Source: Asterella californica (taxonomy: Eukaryota > Streptophyta > Marchantiopsida > Marchantiales > Aytoniaceae). From it: a stretch of 64,000 nt of DNA. Below are positions 46,226 to 58,259 of the stretch, one piece after another. A program made the position numbers and the translations under genes. Location: contig JAYKYS010000012.1 of assembly GCA_036924285.1 (NCBI GenBank), forward strand, positions 4,774,001-4,838,000. Direction: 5' to 3'. Below the pieces are notes generated by a model. It saw nothing but the letters and a program-made list of their open reading frames with translations. It was not told where the DNA came from and made no database searches. Each line of letters opens with the position of its first letter. The stretch's first letter is position 1.

Positions 46226-47466
46226 TGTCGCGCTACTTGGCGGCTACATGTTATATTTCTACTCCGACGCTTGAGTTTAGTAGTTCTAGAAATTAGCTTA
46301 TATTACTTCTAGTCGTTTATGTATATGTTTGACACCTTTGCATACGGTGTTAACACTATTTTGAGTCTTAGTAGGTTGATTACCATGTTGATAGGGCTAA
46401 AGCTCATGGGTTGTATTTGCGTGTCGCCCATGCACGCTTTCTAGCTGATTTAAGTTATTTTTCGGGGCTGCGTGTCGTTTTAAGTAATTTAAGTTTTACG
46501 CTGGTACTCTAGAGGGCTTGACGTGATAGCCTATGAGTAAAACTAAGTTGCCACGTGGTTTAGGGTACTAAAGGACAACCAAGTGGAGCTATGAACTCCC
46601 ATTGGTCCATTTTTGTCTTTTGTTAAACTCTAAATTTAGAAACATAGCTCTAGAGTGGAGTTCGAGCATTTGGTGAGGGATCTTTGAAATCGGAGAGCAC
46701 GGGGAGAGAGTTCTCGTCATGCCAAGCACTTCCAGTGAAAATTTCGATCGATTTTGAGTCAATAAAGACGGAGTTATGAGCAATTGAAGTTCGGATTGTG
46801 CTAGAATTGAATCATTTTGGTTGGATTTAGGGTTTTCAGTGTCACTCGCAGCAGATTTGAGGAAATTGCTTCAAAACTTCGAGGTTGTGTTCTCCGCCAG
46901 CAGGGCTACGATTTCACAAAAAGTTTCATATCGATTGAGCAACTGAGTAATTCAGGGCGGCCGCTGAAGCTGAGGGGGTCTGAAAAGCTCTTAATCTAGA
47001 GCAGCGACTTCAGAGGAGGAGATCTACAGTTCTGTGTACATTCAGGAGTCCCAACTTCACAGGGATGTTCAGCACCCTGTAGACTGCAAATCCTGTAAGA
47101 AACTTTGAAATTGATCGAGCCAAACTCCTGTTATAGGTTGAAATAGCCAGCTAGGTACCAGAAATTGCCGTAGTTTTCTTGCTCAAAACTTTTCTGTTCA
47201 TATCTCCGTGTCAGAATTTGATCTCAGGCTGAAATTTCGTCTGTGAGTTCAGTAGTACCTCATTTGCATGTAGGGGAAGTTTAGAGGTCTAAACCTTCAT
47301 AGTTTTCCTCTCCGTGAGTGTCAAAGTTCACCGCTGAATCCTATTACTGCCAGCTAGACCTGAATTTCGCCTTCTGGGTATATTACTAGATCTTACACAT
47401 CTGTGTGAGTGTTTATAGCCCTATTGTGACCTGAAAGCCAACCTCTTGAGTGAACAACCACAGCCA
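46226..47466 (+). repeat. Element C 5' LTR
   Basis: TGTCGCGCTACTT ... ACCACAGCCA, 1,241 bp. The same length and near-identity are found at 52,579-53,819. It presumably carries the promoter and polyadenylation signals. The short open stretch inside (46,817-46,999) occurs in both LTRs and is not evidence of a gene. Confidence 0.97.
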
Positions 47467-47584
47467 GAAGCCCGGCGCTTTCCTAGGTAGACGGATTACA
47501 CTCCGACATACTCTCTTTTTGGTGAACTCGACGTGAAACACCTAGGGTGTGAGTTTTCTTGAGAGTGTTACAGGATCAGATATC

Positions 47585-48670
47585 ATGGCCAACCAAGGAT
47601 CATCAAGTGGAGCTGCTGCTGCTGCTCAGCAACCTGTTCAGTTGGATGCTGCTACGATGAAGATGTTCCAAGCTTTTTCCATGTTTATGCAGCAGCAGCA
47701 GAGCACAGAGAGGAAGGAGGTATTAGCAACCAAGGCGTTGCAATCTGTGGTGCACCAGATGGACCAGTTCAAGGGTACAGATATTTCCAAGTATGTGCGA
47801 TACTATGCTAGGGAAATGGAGGTGAACAAGGTGCCTGAGAAGGAGATGGTGGAGAACTTTGAGCTTGCTGTTGTCCCTGAGATTCGTGGGCGTGTGAAGG
47901 AGCTCAAGCAGCAGCAAGGACAGAGTTGGGAGAGCTTTATGCGAGCTTTGAAGGAGGAGTACTACACTGAAGATTCAGAGAGGGTGACCAAGAGAACGTT
48001 CTTGGAGTGGGTGGTTAAGCCCAACAAAGGTTTGTCTGTACATGAGTTGTTAAGGGAATTTGATCGTCAGTATGCTCAGCTTTCTAGGACAGAAAAGCTT
48101 ACATTAGAGGTGGAGAAGACCGAGCTTTTCCTACAAGCAGCGGACGTGACTATTCAGGAGAAGCTTGAGCTGTTGCTGGAAGACAAGAGTGAGGAGAGAG
48201 GATTGAAGACTGACTGGAAGGAGGTTGAAGAGGCTGTCTCTTTGCTGACCAAGAGACAGAGAAGAAGGGACAAGGTGGTGGTAAGTGAAGCAGCACCAGT
48301 GGGTGAGATTCTTGGGATTGCAAAGCGTGAGTTCCATGAGGTTATTATAGATATCATCAAGAGGAAACGTCAGATTTTGGGTGAAGCAGCTACGCTTAAC
48401 GCTCTAGGGACCAAATTGTCGGAAGATGAGGAAGATGAGATTGCTGGTTATTGCTCTCAAGTATCAGAGGGAAGATCAGATCAGCACATGAGGTTTGAAG
48501 ATGAGGTGGAAGCATCGCAGAAGAGCCATTATTCTCACAACCATTGGGCGAGAGCAACCACAGAGACCTTAGTGAAGCTGGGAGATCTAGAGGAACCTGT
48601 GGTGGCATTGATTGATCATGGCTCAAAGATTAATCTGATGTCTAAGGAGTTGTACAAGCGTGGGAGATGA
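47585..48670 (+). pseudogene. gag: Element C Gag-protease (internally deleted)
   Basis: The ATG at 47,585 follows a 118 base leader. The capsid-like region includes MKMFQAFSMFMQQQQ, DISKYVRYYAREMEV, FELAVVPEIRGRVKE, EDSERVTKRTFLEWV, LLREFDRQYAQLS and EKTELFLQAADV. At SLLTKRQRRRDKVVV it jumps directly to EILGIAKREFHEVIIDI. In element D these blocks are about 1 kb apart and enclose the CCHC zinc knuckle, so C has an in-frame deletion of its nucleic-acid-binding domain. The protease active site reads ALIDHGSKINLMS. TGA at 48,668-48,670 interrupts KRGR*PID; D also has TGA at the equivalent place. Confidence 0.85.
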
Positions 48671-50309
48671 CCCATAGACACCGACCACGGATGGCTTATC
48701 CGCGCTGCCAACAACCAGAGGGGAGAACTCTATGGTGCTTGTCCCAACATCAAGGTAACTGTGGGTGACATCAGTGATGTTCAGAATTCTTTGTGCAAGA
48801 CATGTCAACCTATCCTATCATTCTAGGGCAGCCTTACATTACTGCTGTTAGAATGGAGACACGAGTTATGGATGATGGTTCAGCCTATGCTAGGATACGT
48901 AGTAGAGACGGCAAAAGAGCTGTTCAGTTTTTGACTGTTGCTGCAGAACATGAGAGGAATCGTGATAGCTTGAGAGACCGTCCACTGCCTAAGATTACTC
49001 AGGAGTTTAGAGAGTCTAGGGGTTTTGGCAGAGTACCATTGAAGAGCGAGACTTCAACGGTACAGTAGAGATAGGATTCTCGCCTGATCCAGTAAAGCAT
49101 GAAGCTTTATCCACTAGCTTCTTGGGATTGACGTCATGTGGATCAGTATGTTATAGGAAGGTTGAGAATCTGAAGAGGTTTGAGAGGCAACATGTGAAGT
49201 ATGTACAACAGTCTTTGTGGGATAATGGAGAGTTAGCAAGAGATGAATACATATCTGGAGTGTTTGAAGAGCAGTATTTGGTAGATACTATAGGGGAGTT
49301 GAAATCTATGGTAGAAAGTTCTATAGATGGTGTAGATAGAGTGGTGAGAGTGAGCTCCAAGGAGCTCTATGATGTAATTGATAAGTTTATAGATCGGCAA
49401 GAGGTGTATGTGGAGACCAAGTACAAGTCAGTGGTAAAGAAAGTCAAACCAGTGGCTTTGCCTTTACCACTCGATTACAATCAGAAGATGGAGCAAGCTG
49501 CACGAGAATCGACGCTCAGAGGACCGAGAAGAATTGGGCACCAGTTCACAGAAACAACATTAAAGGAGCTGAGGATTGGAGGCGATAGATTTCTTACTGA
49601 GCAAGAGAAGAAGAGCTTCAGGGAGATGTTATCTAGGCATGGTAAGGCGTTTGCGTTTGAGTCACATGAAGTAGGATGTGTAGATCCAAGTGTAGTTGCA
49701 CCTATGGTAATCTTTACTATACCGCATGTGCCTTGGAATCTACGTCCTATCCCTGTACCTAGAGCTCATTTGCCAAAGCTGATAGACTTGCTCAATGAGA
49801 GGATTAGGATGGGTATCTTGGAACCATCTATAGCTCCCTACTCTAGCAGATGGTTTACTGTTCCGAAGAAGAGTGGAGCTTTGAGATTCATTCAAGATAT
49901 GCAGCCAGTTAACAAGGTGACTATCAGGAATATGGGTATAGGACCTATTGTAGACGAGTTTGCAGAGGCTTTTGCTGGTCGTGCTATCTATTCAATGGGA
50001 GACTTATATTCAGGTTACGATCAGTTTCAGTTATCCTCTGAGAGTAGAGACTTAACTACAATGAGGACACCTTTGGGGTTACTAAGGATGTGCACCTTGC
50101 CACAAGGTGCTACCAATTCTGTAGCACATATGATGAATGGCATGAATAAAGTTTTGAGGGATTTCATTCCTGAAAAAACTATGCCATTCCTTGATGATGT
50201 GCCGATCAAAGGGTGTGCTGAGGAGGAGAAGAATGAGGTAATGGATCAGAGGGGGTGCCGTAAGTTTGTTGCAGATCACATAGCTGACTGTGATAAGATA
50301 TTGAGTTGA
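48671..50309 (+). pseudogene. pol: Element C protease end and reverse transcriptase
   Basis: The frame is broken near 48,785 (the protease tail continues as YPIILGQPYITAVRMET) and again near 49,033. From 49,068 a long frame carries the linker (ISGVFEEQ, VETKYKSVVKKVKPVA) and RT: IPVPRAHLPKLIDLL, LEPSIAPYSSRWFTVPKKSG, RFIQDMQPVNKVTIRN, YSGYDQFQLSSESRDLTTMR, CTLPQGATNSVAHM, and the catalytic box MPFLDDVPIKG. The stop TGA (50,307-50,309) lies before LEEVHLTLSG and can be explained by CGA to TGA. Confidence 0.88.
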
Positions 50310-52532
50310 CTGGAGGAGGTTCATTTGACTTTATCAGGAGCAAAGTCTGTATTTGGAGAACAGGAGGTGTTAATAGTGGGGCACCTATGTGGATCTTATG
50401 GTCGGAAACCTTGTCCGAACAAGGTTGATGCCATTCGAAGGATGAAAGAAACATGTGGGTTAATTACCGAGGTGAGAAGATTTCTAGGTGCATGTGTGTT
50501 TTATCATATATGGATTCCACACTTTGCTCATGTAGCAGATCCGTTGTACAAGCTGCTGAGGAAGGGGCAAAGATTTCAGTGGCAAGAGGAGCAAAGCGAG
50601 GCTATGAGGAAGTTGAAGGATCTTTTGGCTTCACCACCAACTCTACGGAAGGTAACATATGAGTTGGGTAGATCTGTTATCCTTACTGTTGATACTAGTC
50701 CTATTGGCATTGGATGGGCTATAGGACAAGATGATCATGAAGGAAATAGATATGTGGTGCGTTTTGGTGCTAAGGTATTAAGTTCACGGCAGAGAGACTA
50801 CCCTTAGGTCAAGAGAGAGCTATGGGGAGTAGTTACTGCGATGAAGAGTGACAAGGAATACTTGATAGGAGCACCTGTGGTTGTGGAGACAGATTGCTTA
50901 CCTCTCTTGGGAATGATCACTAGCTGTACAACTCCAGATATTGCTATGTTGAGGTGGATAGCATATATCAAGTCCTTGAACCCAGAGTTTAGACATATCG
51001 CAGGAAAAGACAATCCTGTGGCATATATGTTATCAAGGGCTAGGTATTACGATGAGAAAGAAATGATAGATGATCAGGAGGATGTGGGAACAGAGTTCTA
51101 TTCTAGTGCTCTTGCTAGAAGGGATAGAAGCTGTTTTGCAGCTCCATTAGAGTTATTTGAGGAAACTATGTATGATGGCGAGTGGTTGGATCTTGGGCGC
51201 TATTTGAGTTCACTGGAAAGGCAAGAAGGCTGGTCTGATGCAGATTTCAAGAGGATCCGTAGAATAGCTTATGGTTACTTTTTACATGGAGGACATCTAT
51301 GGAAGCGCCCTAAGCTACAAGGAGGTATACCGCAACGAGTGGTATGTGACTTGGAATTGCAGCAGAAGCTGATCAAGGAGTTCCATGAGAGTTTATGGGC
51401 CGGTCATAGAGGAGTTTGGGCTACATTTGCCAAGATGAAGGAGAAGTATTGGTGGAAGGGTATGTATAAGGATGTAGTACAGTTTGTTTCATCCTGTATA
51501 CCCTACCAGATGTATTCCAACGTACGTCATCGTGATGGATTGCATCCTACTTATCCTTTAGCCATTCATTACAAATGGGTAGTTGATCTGGTAACTATGC
51601 CATTTGGACTTGGACAAATGAGGTATCTAGTCTTGGCTAGAGAAGATCTATCTAACCAAGTTGAAGGCCGTGCCTTGAGGACGAAGACCACTGCTAGTGT
51701 CTGTCGCTTTCTACTTGAAGATGTTATTTGTAGATATGGGTGTGTGGGAAAGATCACTGCAGATAGGGGTGAGCTGGATTCACAAGAAGCAGTTGAGTTC
51801 TTCAAGCGATTGGGAATCAAGTTGGCGTTAACCACTGCTTACAATCCTGAAGGGAATGGCAAGAGCGAAAGAGGTCATCCGCCAATCATCAAAGCTTTGG
51901 TAAAAGCTTGCAAGGGTAAGATCCGTGAATGGCCTAGACTGCTACCATTTGCTTTGTGGGCAGATCGTACAACTCATAGTACCGTTACAGGTTACATGCC
52001 AGCAGAGTTGATACTAGGACAGAAACCTGTGATGCCAGTTGAGGAGGTTGTGCCTACTTGGAATGTTTTGCCATGGGAAGATGGTAGAAGTACGGAGGAT
52101 CTTCTTGCATTAAGGATCCAGCAGTTAGAACGGAGACCTGAGGATGTTGCCAAAGCTGTGGAAAGGTTGAAGACTGCTAGAGAGAGAAACAAAGGCAGAT
52201 TTGATAGAACGCATAGATTACGACCCAAACCAGTTAAGGAAGGTGATAGGGTGTTAGTCTATGATAGTAGTCTTGATAATCAGCATAGCGCTATCAGAAA
52301 GTTTTCCAAGAGATGGTTCGGACCTTATGTGGTGTTAGAAGTTTATGATAATGCCACATACTCTTTGAGAGAGTTAGATGATGCAGTGCTCAAGATATCA
52401 GTCGCAGAGAAGAGAATCAAGCTCTTTAGAAGGAGAGGGGAGGACCAGAACATTGCAGAGCTTACTGAGGATGAAGCTGAAGACTCAATGCAGGTTGAAG
52501 ATGAGTTTGAAGCCGAAGCTGAAGAGTCTTGA
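50310..52532 (+). pseudogene. pol: Element C RNase H and integrase
   Basis: RT connection (VGHLCGSYGRKPCPNKVDAI, RRFLGACVFYHIWIPHFA), then RNase H: TVDTSPIGIGW, a TAG stop at 50,805-50,807 (probably CAG) before VKRELWG, VETDCLPLLG, and a changed GKDNPVAYMLSR (family usually ADMLSR). Integrase (51,350 on): the zinc-binding HHCC region reads FHESLWAGHRG ... SSCIPYQM, so the second cysteine is tyrosine. The catalytic core is intact: VDLVTMP, ITADRGELDS and GNGKSERGH supply D, D and E. The C-terminal HRLRPKPVKEGDRVLVYDSS and WFGPYVVLEVYDNATYSLRE form the SH3-like end, followed by an acidic tail. Confidence 0.9.
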
Positions 52533-52578
52533 TCTGGATGGCACATACCGGAGGATGTGCAGGTTCAGAGGGGGTGGA

Positions 52579-53819
52579 TGTCGCGCTACTTGGCGGCTAC
52601 ATGTTATATTTCTACTCCAACGCTTGAGTTTAGTAGTTCTAGAAGTTAGCTTATATTACTTCTAGTCGTTTATGTATATGTTTGACACCTTTGCATACGG
52701 TGTTAACACTATTTTGAGTCTTAGTAGGTTGATTACCATGTTGATAGGGCTTAAGCTCATGGGTTGTATTTGCGTGTCGCCCATGCACGCTTTCTAGCTG
52801 ATTTAAGTTATTTTTCGGGGCTGCGTGTCGTTTTAAGTAATTTAAGTTTTACGCTGGTACTCTAGAGGGCTTGACGTGGTAGCCTATGAGTAAAACTAAG
52901 TTGCCACGTGGTTTAGGGTACTAAAGGACAACCAAGTGGAGCTATGAACTCCCATTGGTCCATTTTTGTCTTTTGTTAAACTCTAAATTTAGAAACATAG
53001 CTCTAGAGTGGAGTTCGAGCATTTGGTGAGGGATCTTTGAAATCGGAGAGCACAGGGAGAGAGGTCTCGTCATGCCAAGCACTTCCAGTGAAAATTTCGA
53101 TCGATTTTGAGTCAATAAAGACGGAGTTATGAGCAATTGAAGTTCGGATTGTGCTAGAATTGAATCATTTTGGTTGGATTTAGGGTTTTCAGTGTCACTC
53201 GCAGCAGATTTGAGGAAATTGCTTCAAAACTTCGAGGTTGTGTTCTCCGCCAGCAGGGCTACGATTTCACAAAAAGTTTCATATCGATTGAGCAACTGAG
53301 TAATTCAGGGCGGCCGCTGAAGCTGAGGGGGTCTGAAAAGCTCTTAATCTAGAGCAGCGACTTCAGAGGAGGAGATCTACAGTTCTGTGTACATTCAGGA
53401 GTCCCAACTTCACAGGGATGTTCAGCACCCTGTAGACTGCAAATCCTGTAAGAAACTTCGAAATTGATCGAGCCAAACTCCTGTTATAGGTTGAAATAGC
53501 CAGCTAGGTACCAGAAATTGCCGTAGTTTTCTTGCTCAAAACTTTTCTGTTCATATCTCCGTGTCAGAATTTGATCTCAGGCTGAAATTTCGTCTGTGAG
53601 TTCAGTAGTACCTCATTTGCATGTAGGGGAAGTTTAGAGGTCTAAACCTTCATAGTTTTCCTCTCCGTGAGTGTCAAAGTTCACCGCTGAATCCTATTAC
53701 TACCAGCTAGATCTGAATTTCGCCTTCTGGGTATATTACTAGATCTTACACATCTGTGTGAGTGTTTATAGCCCTATTGTGACCTGAAAGCCAACCTCTT
53801 GAGTGAACAACCACAGCCA
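52579..53819 (+). repeat. Element C 3' LTR
   Basis: 1,241 bp, begins TGTCGCGCTACTT directly after the polypurine tract. Differences from the 5' LTR that I found: seven transitions and two transversions. The B sequence resumes directly after it at 53,820. Confidence 0.97.
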
Positions 53820-55194
53820 CATGCAGCTAAGACATGGTTTACTCATGTTCAAACAAAGTCGGGTTTATGTGGGACAAGAAAAACTTAGGACGAAGTTACT
53901 CAAAGAATGTCACGATGCGCCCTTATCAGGTCATAAAGGAGAAAAGTTCACTTTAGCAGTGATAGCTAAAAAGTTTTATTGGCCCCACATGAAAAACTAT
54001 GTTGCCCACTTTGTGAAAACATGTGTAATCTGTCAAGCGAACCGCGTTTCTTATGAGAAGAAACAAGGGTTGCTTCATCCTTTGCCGATTCCAACCAGAC
54101 CTTGGGAAAGCATTAGCATGGACTTCATTATCTCTCTGCCTGACTCGAATGGATACAACGCGATTTTTGTGATAGTTGATCGGTTTAGCAAACTAGCGAA
54201 GTTTGCTCCGACCTTGGACACTGCAACAGCGTTCACGACTTCTCGGTTGTTCCTAGATACTTGGTGGCGTTCACATGGATTACCTCGGAGTATTATTTCA
54301 GATAGAGACTCTAAGTTCACAAGTGCTTTTTGGAAACATTTGTTCCAAAAATTGGGGACTAAATTAAAATTTAGTACCGCCTTTCATCCGGAAACAGATG
54401 GGCAAACGGAACGAGTTAACTCGGTTCTGAATCAATACTTGAGGAATTATGTGAGCGCGGACCAAAGTGATTGGGCGGAGTGGCTCAGTCTTGCGGAGTA
54501 TTGCTACAATTCCACGAAGCATTCGGCAACCGGTGAATCGCCTTTCTTACTGGCTTACGGACTTGAGTCAGAAGGGCCTCTTGACTTGACTCTTGCAGGG
54601 AGTTCTACATCGGCACGACCAAGAACACGGCAAACATCAGCTGAAGAGTTGGTGGCGGCAATGCAGCGGCGCGAGGAGCAAGTTAAGAAGAACCTCGAGA
54701 AGGCGCAGCAACGATACACGAAGCAGGTAAACAACCATCGGCGACAAGTGAAGTTTCAAGTGGGCGAAGAAGTATGGTTAAGCGCGAAAAACTTCACACT
54801 TCCGAAGAAAATATCGGCGAAGTTTTCATCGAAGTTTGCGGGACCTTTTGTCATTGTCAAGAATCCGCACGAAGACATCTATACCTTAGACCTTCCTCGC
54901 GAGTGGCAGTTGCATCCGACTTTCCATATTTATTTATTAAAGAAATACTTCAAGGATGATTTGCGGCCGGAGCGCAAACAAGTACTCAGGCCTCAACCTG
55001 ATGTCGTGCAAGGCGAAGCAGAATATGAGGTGGAGTCCATTTTGCGATCTCGACGCAAATCAAACCGGATGGAGTACTTGGTCAAATGGCGTGGTTACCA
55101 TTTGAAGGAAGCAACTTGGGTGCTCGAGGAAGATCTCGCACATGCGAGCGAAGTATTGGACCTATACAAACGGAGACAAGGACAAGGGCGTTAG
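53820..55194 (+). CDS. pol: Element B integrase with C-terminal chromodomain
   Basis: Open frame without stops. The zinc-binding region has ECHDAPLSGHKG and KTCVICQ (HHCC complete). The catalytic core has SMDFIISLP (D), IISDRDSKF (D) and HPETDGQTERVNS (E). The C-terminal part, GEEVWLSAKNF and LHPTFHIYLLKKY, leads into a chromodomain near residues 405-455 (EYEVESILRSRR, YLVKWRGYHLKEATWVLEED). In chromoviruses this domain directs integration to marked chromatin. About 80 codons expected between RNase H and the zinc-binding region are missing at the C insertion site. Confidence 0.93.
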
Positions 55195-55926
55195 CAAGAT
55201 GAGGACATCTCCTTCCAGCGAGGGGTGAAGAAACGACGAACCATACGAGTAGCACCTTGAGGCGATTTGGGCCGATGGACTTTGTAGCTTTGACTTGTGT
55301 TTGGAAATAAAGATTTTGTTTCTTGAAAATTTGTCTAAGTGTATTGATAGTGCATGGCTATGACTAGTTCTGATCAGATGCCTAGGATGTTGTCAAGAGG
55401 AGGACAAAGCACACTCAAAGGCAGCGAGCTGGTTTGGATAAGCATCTAAATCAAGACTAAGTCTTGATGTCAAGACTTAGGTTTGCCGTAGCGTTGGCAA
55501 AACAAGTATGAAATTTCATACTTGTCTTGGGGCTTGGGGTGATCTTGCTTTACGGTTTTCTAACTGCAAAGTAAACTTAGTCGCGCGTCTAAGTCAAATC
55601 AGATTGCGACTGGAAAGTGAGTTTCGGGGGACCTTGTAAGTAGGTGTGAATACTTATAGTTAGCAAGTTAGAGTCTTAAGTAGAATGTTTAGAAATTGTC
55701 AACTAATTTTGTTTAGGGTAAGCCAAAAAGGTAAGGCTTTTCCCGAGACTAGTTGGAATTTTCTAAGTGTTCTAGCGACAACTTAAGACTCAAGCCAAGA
55801 AGGGAATTGCGGGTTAGCTACCAGAACGCAATTCTGACGCCAAGGGGTTGGCTACCCATTTTAAACTTGGTGTTAACTTAAAGGATCATTGTTGATGAGG
55901 GCATCAACCTCCAAAGTGGAGGTGAG
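55195..55926 (+). other. Element B 3' untranslated region
   Basis: No ORF. Ends with a purine-rich stretch (caaagtggaggtgag) that could serve as the polypurine tract before the LTR. Confidence 0.6.
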
Positions 55927-56944
55927 TGTCGTGCCCCTCATTCTCAAGATCGTGCGCAGCCGCGAACAACAGAACCCTAGCGGACTTGCGCTAGGTTGTG
56001 AACGCTGCGAGTAGGACTTAACGGCTTGGCCGGCAAGTCGGGATCAGATGAACCCTAAGTGGTTCTCTGAACCAAGGTTGGAACCTTGGGTTAGGACATA
56101 AGGGCATATCCCAAGAGGGCCCCAGACGAACGCTGACCTAAGGAGGCGAGTCTGGGAACGGGCTGAAACATGAGTCTCAGACATAGGTCTGAGACGTGGG
56201 ACCGAGACGTGGGTCCGAGACGCAGACGAACCACAGGGTTCGACCCTGGGTCTGGACCACAGGTTTCGGAAAAACTGCTAAGTGTTGGAGCTCCAGGGAC
56301 GTTTTAGGTCGTGGACGGAGCTCCACGTAAGATCTCGAGGCGAGTGAGGTATCATTGGAAAGATCTCGTCGAGAGCTTTCCAATGATATATAACACTCCT
56401 CGATCTGACCTCCGAGCTGGAAGTTATGGCCGAACCACAATCAGGTTGTGGTATAATTTTCAGGGACCAAAGAGGAGGGCGGTGCCGCCGATCCCCAGAA
56501 GTATATATGAGGGGGGCTCGATGCCTGGGTGGGCCAGGACGAGTCACCCGACCCCAGGGTTCGGCGGGCGGACTCTGGGGGCATGAGGTGATGGCTGGGC
56601 CGGTTCCAAGACACGTTTCGATCCAGACTTGGATGTCTGGACTTAGGAACGATGTAAGGGCTGGGGCAAGACTAGGGAACGAGTCGACGGGTTAGACCAC
56701 CGTTCGGGAGCCTAGACCTAGACGAACATCACGAGCGGTTGGGCCGCTAGGTGTGTTAGGTCGGGACTTAGGAACTGCTGAGCTTGATGGTTAGGGAGAC
56801 GGTCCGGCTCCGGTCCGGACCAAACAGAACTAAGATAAGTGGTGCATGGACGCTAACTTGTGATTGTGTTTGCAGGTTAGCAGTGTAAAGTTTACGACCT
56901 ACTGAGCTAGAGCTTCCGCTGGCGCAACAAGGCGGTAGGTGCAT
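55927..56944 (+). repeat. Probable 3' LTR of element B
   Basis: Starts TGTCGTGCCCCTC after the purine tract. Contains a short direct repeat of gagacgtggg-type words (56,190-56,225), an inverted repeat (atcattggaaag with ctttccaatgat, about 56,350-56,385) and a TATATATGA promoter-like box near 56,502. The right end is not certain because the 5' LTR is missing; G sequence starts at about 56,945. Confidence 0.55.
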
Positions 56945-57425
56945 GAAAGAAGGGAGGAGGATCTTGTTGATGCGCAAGAGAAGCTGAAGGTGGCTCGAGT
57001 TAGAAACAAAGAGCATTTTGACAAGACTCACCGACTATGATCAAAGCCAATACGTGTTGGTGATTGGGTTCTGGTGTATGATAGCACGTTGGAGAACTAG
57101 CATTCTACACTTCGTAAGTTCTCGCGAAGATGGTTCAGATCTTATGTTGTGTTAGATGTGTATGAGAATGCCACTTATAGTTTACGTGAGCTGGATGGTA
57201 CTCCTTTGAAACTATCTGTGGCTGGCAAACGAATGAAGTTGTTCAAATAACATGGAGGATCAATAGATTTGTTCAACTTTCTGGAGTTTGAGCAGAGGAT
57301 GACGAGAGACGAAGACGAGACTACTGAAGAGGCTGAGACGGAAGAGAGTGATGATGATGAAGGACAGACAGAAGGATAAAGAGGTTGGCACATGTCAAAG
57401 GATGTGCAGGTTAAGAGAGGGTGGA
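56945..57425 (+). pseudogene. pol: Integrase C-terminal fragment of a D-like element (G)
   Basis: Aligns with the end of the C integrase: VDAQEKLKVARVRNKEHFDKT, PIRVGDWVLVYDSTLEN, LRKFSRRWF, YENATYSLRELDGTPLKL, AGKRMKLFK, with three in-frame stops. An acidic tail (DDDEGQTEG) and the polypurine tract gttaagagagggtgga follow. The rest of this element's pol is absent: it is joined to the B LTR. Confidence 0.8.
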
Positions 57426-58259
57426 TGTCATGATGTGAATTATTTCACATAGTAAATAATTCACCTCTCAATTAGAAGTTAGTCTCTCTCAGTGAAATTA
57501 AGACCTCAGAGAAGTCGATTCTAGAAGAAGTGAGCATTCAAAAATCTGAAAACACCACGGAGTAGGTCTCGTCGCGCTGATCACCGTGATATGTTCAAAA
57601 GTTACAAACGGAGTTGCAGGCGAAAAGTTACTTGGAGTTCTTCTACAAGATTTCTGATACGGGGAAATTTATCATAAATCTGATTGAGTTATGTTTTAGA
57701 TTTTTCTCATGTAGGTTCTAGTGTGTAGTATTTGCTGCCATCTGTTTAGGGCATCTTTTATCTCTGCCAGATGACACTGAAGGTTACATAGAGTGGAGGA
57801 AAACCCAGAGAGGTGTACTCTAGAGAGAGAGAATTCTCAAGACATTGTCAAATTATCGAAGTACCGTGCAGAGATTATCGAGTAGGGAATCGAAGAGCTA
57901 GGAGAGGATTTTACAGAGCTTACGTCTGGAGAGATTTTTGACTGATCAGAGTTTTGACATCGAGGGACTGAGGGAGAGGACATAAACGAGTAGATAGCGA
58001 CCTACAACTTGTACGCACATCTTTATGAATAGAAAACAGGAAGCTTCTAGGTGAACGTGCTGGTGCTTCACAAGAGCAGTTTTCTGATATTCTGAGTTAC
58101 TGAGCGTGAGATTTATAGCCTGAATGATCTGGAGTTGAAGATTTACTTGCACGCCGTGTGTTTTATCTTGACCGGATCGAAATTGTGGTGGTGTGTTTTC
58201 TCGCGATCCGTATTCCGTGTGTGGTTTTCGTCCTCCTCTTCACGACCGTATCACAGCTA
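57426..58259 (+). repeat. LTR of element G
   Basis: Starts TGTCATGATGTGAATT directly after the polypurine tract and ends ATCACAGCTA, similar to the ends of the C and D LTRs. It is followed by gaaggttccgccctt, like the leader start of D. The body is not visibly similar to the C LTR. Confidence 0.7.

Larger units (their letters stand above)
46226..53819 (+). mobile_element. Element C: young Ty3/gypsy retrotransposon inserted in B
   Basis: Two 1,241 bp LTRs flank a 5.1 kb internal region with gag-protease-RT-RNase H-integrase order. The LTRs differ at about nine positions, so insertion was recent. The expected 5 bp target duplication is not visible: agcgg lies before the element and catgc after it. 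A polypurine tract cagagggggtgga precedes the 3' LTR. The leader after the 5' LTR begins gaagcccggcgctttcc, which lacks the TGG of a usual tRNA primer site. Confidence 0.95.
44239..56944 (+). mobile_element. Element B: chromovirus (Ty3/gypsy with chromodomain), 5'-truncated
   Basis: Order is zinc knuckle, DTG protease, YIDD reverse transcriptase, RNase H, [element C inserted, 46,226-53,819], integrase, chromodomain, 3' UTR, probable LTR. The 5' LTR and most of gag are missing at the 19 bp duplication junction. Apart from one TGA and the missing piece at the C insertion, B is better preserved than its neighbours. Confidence 0.9.

Noticed and set aside
46817..46999. Short ORF in the C LTR (also at 53,170) as a gene
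   Set aside because: It is present in both LTRs because they are duplicates; no start context or domain, and the F LTR does not preserve it.
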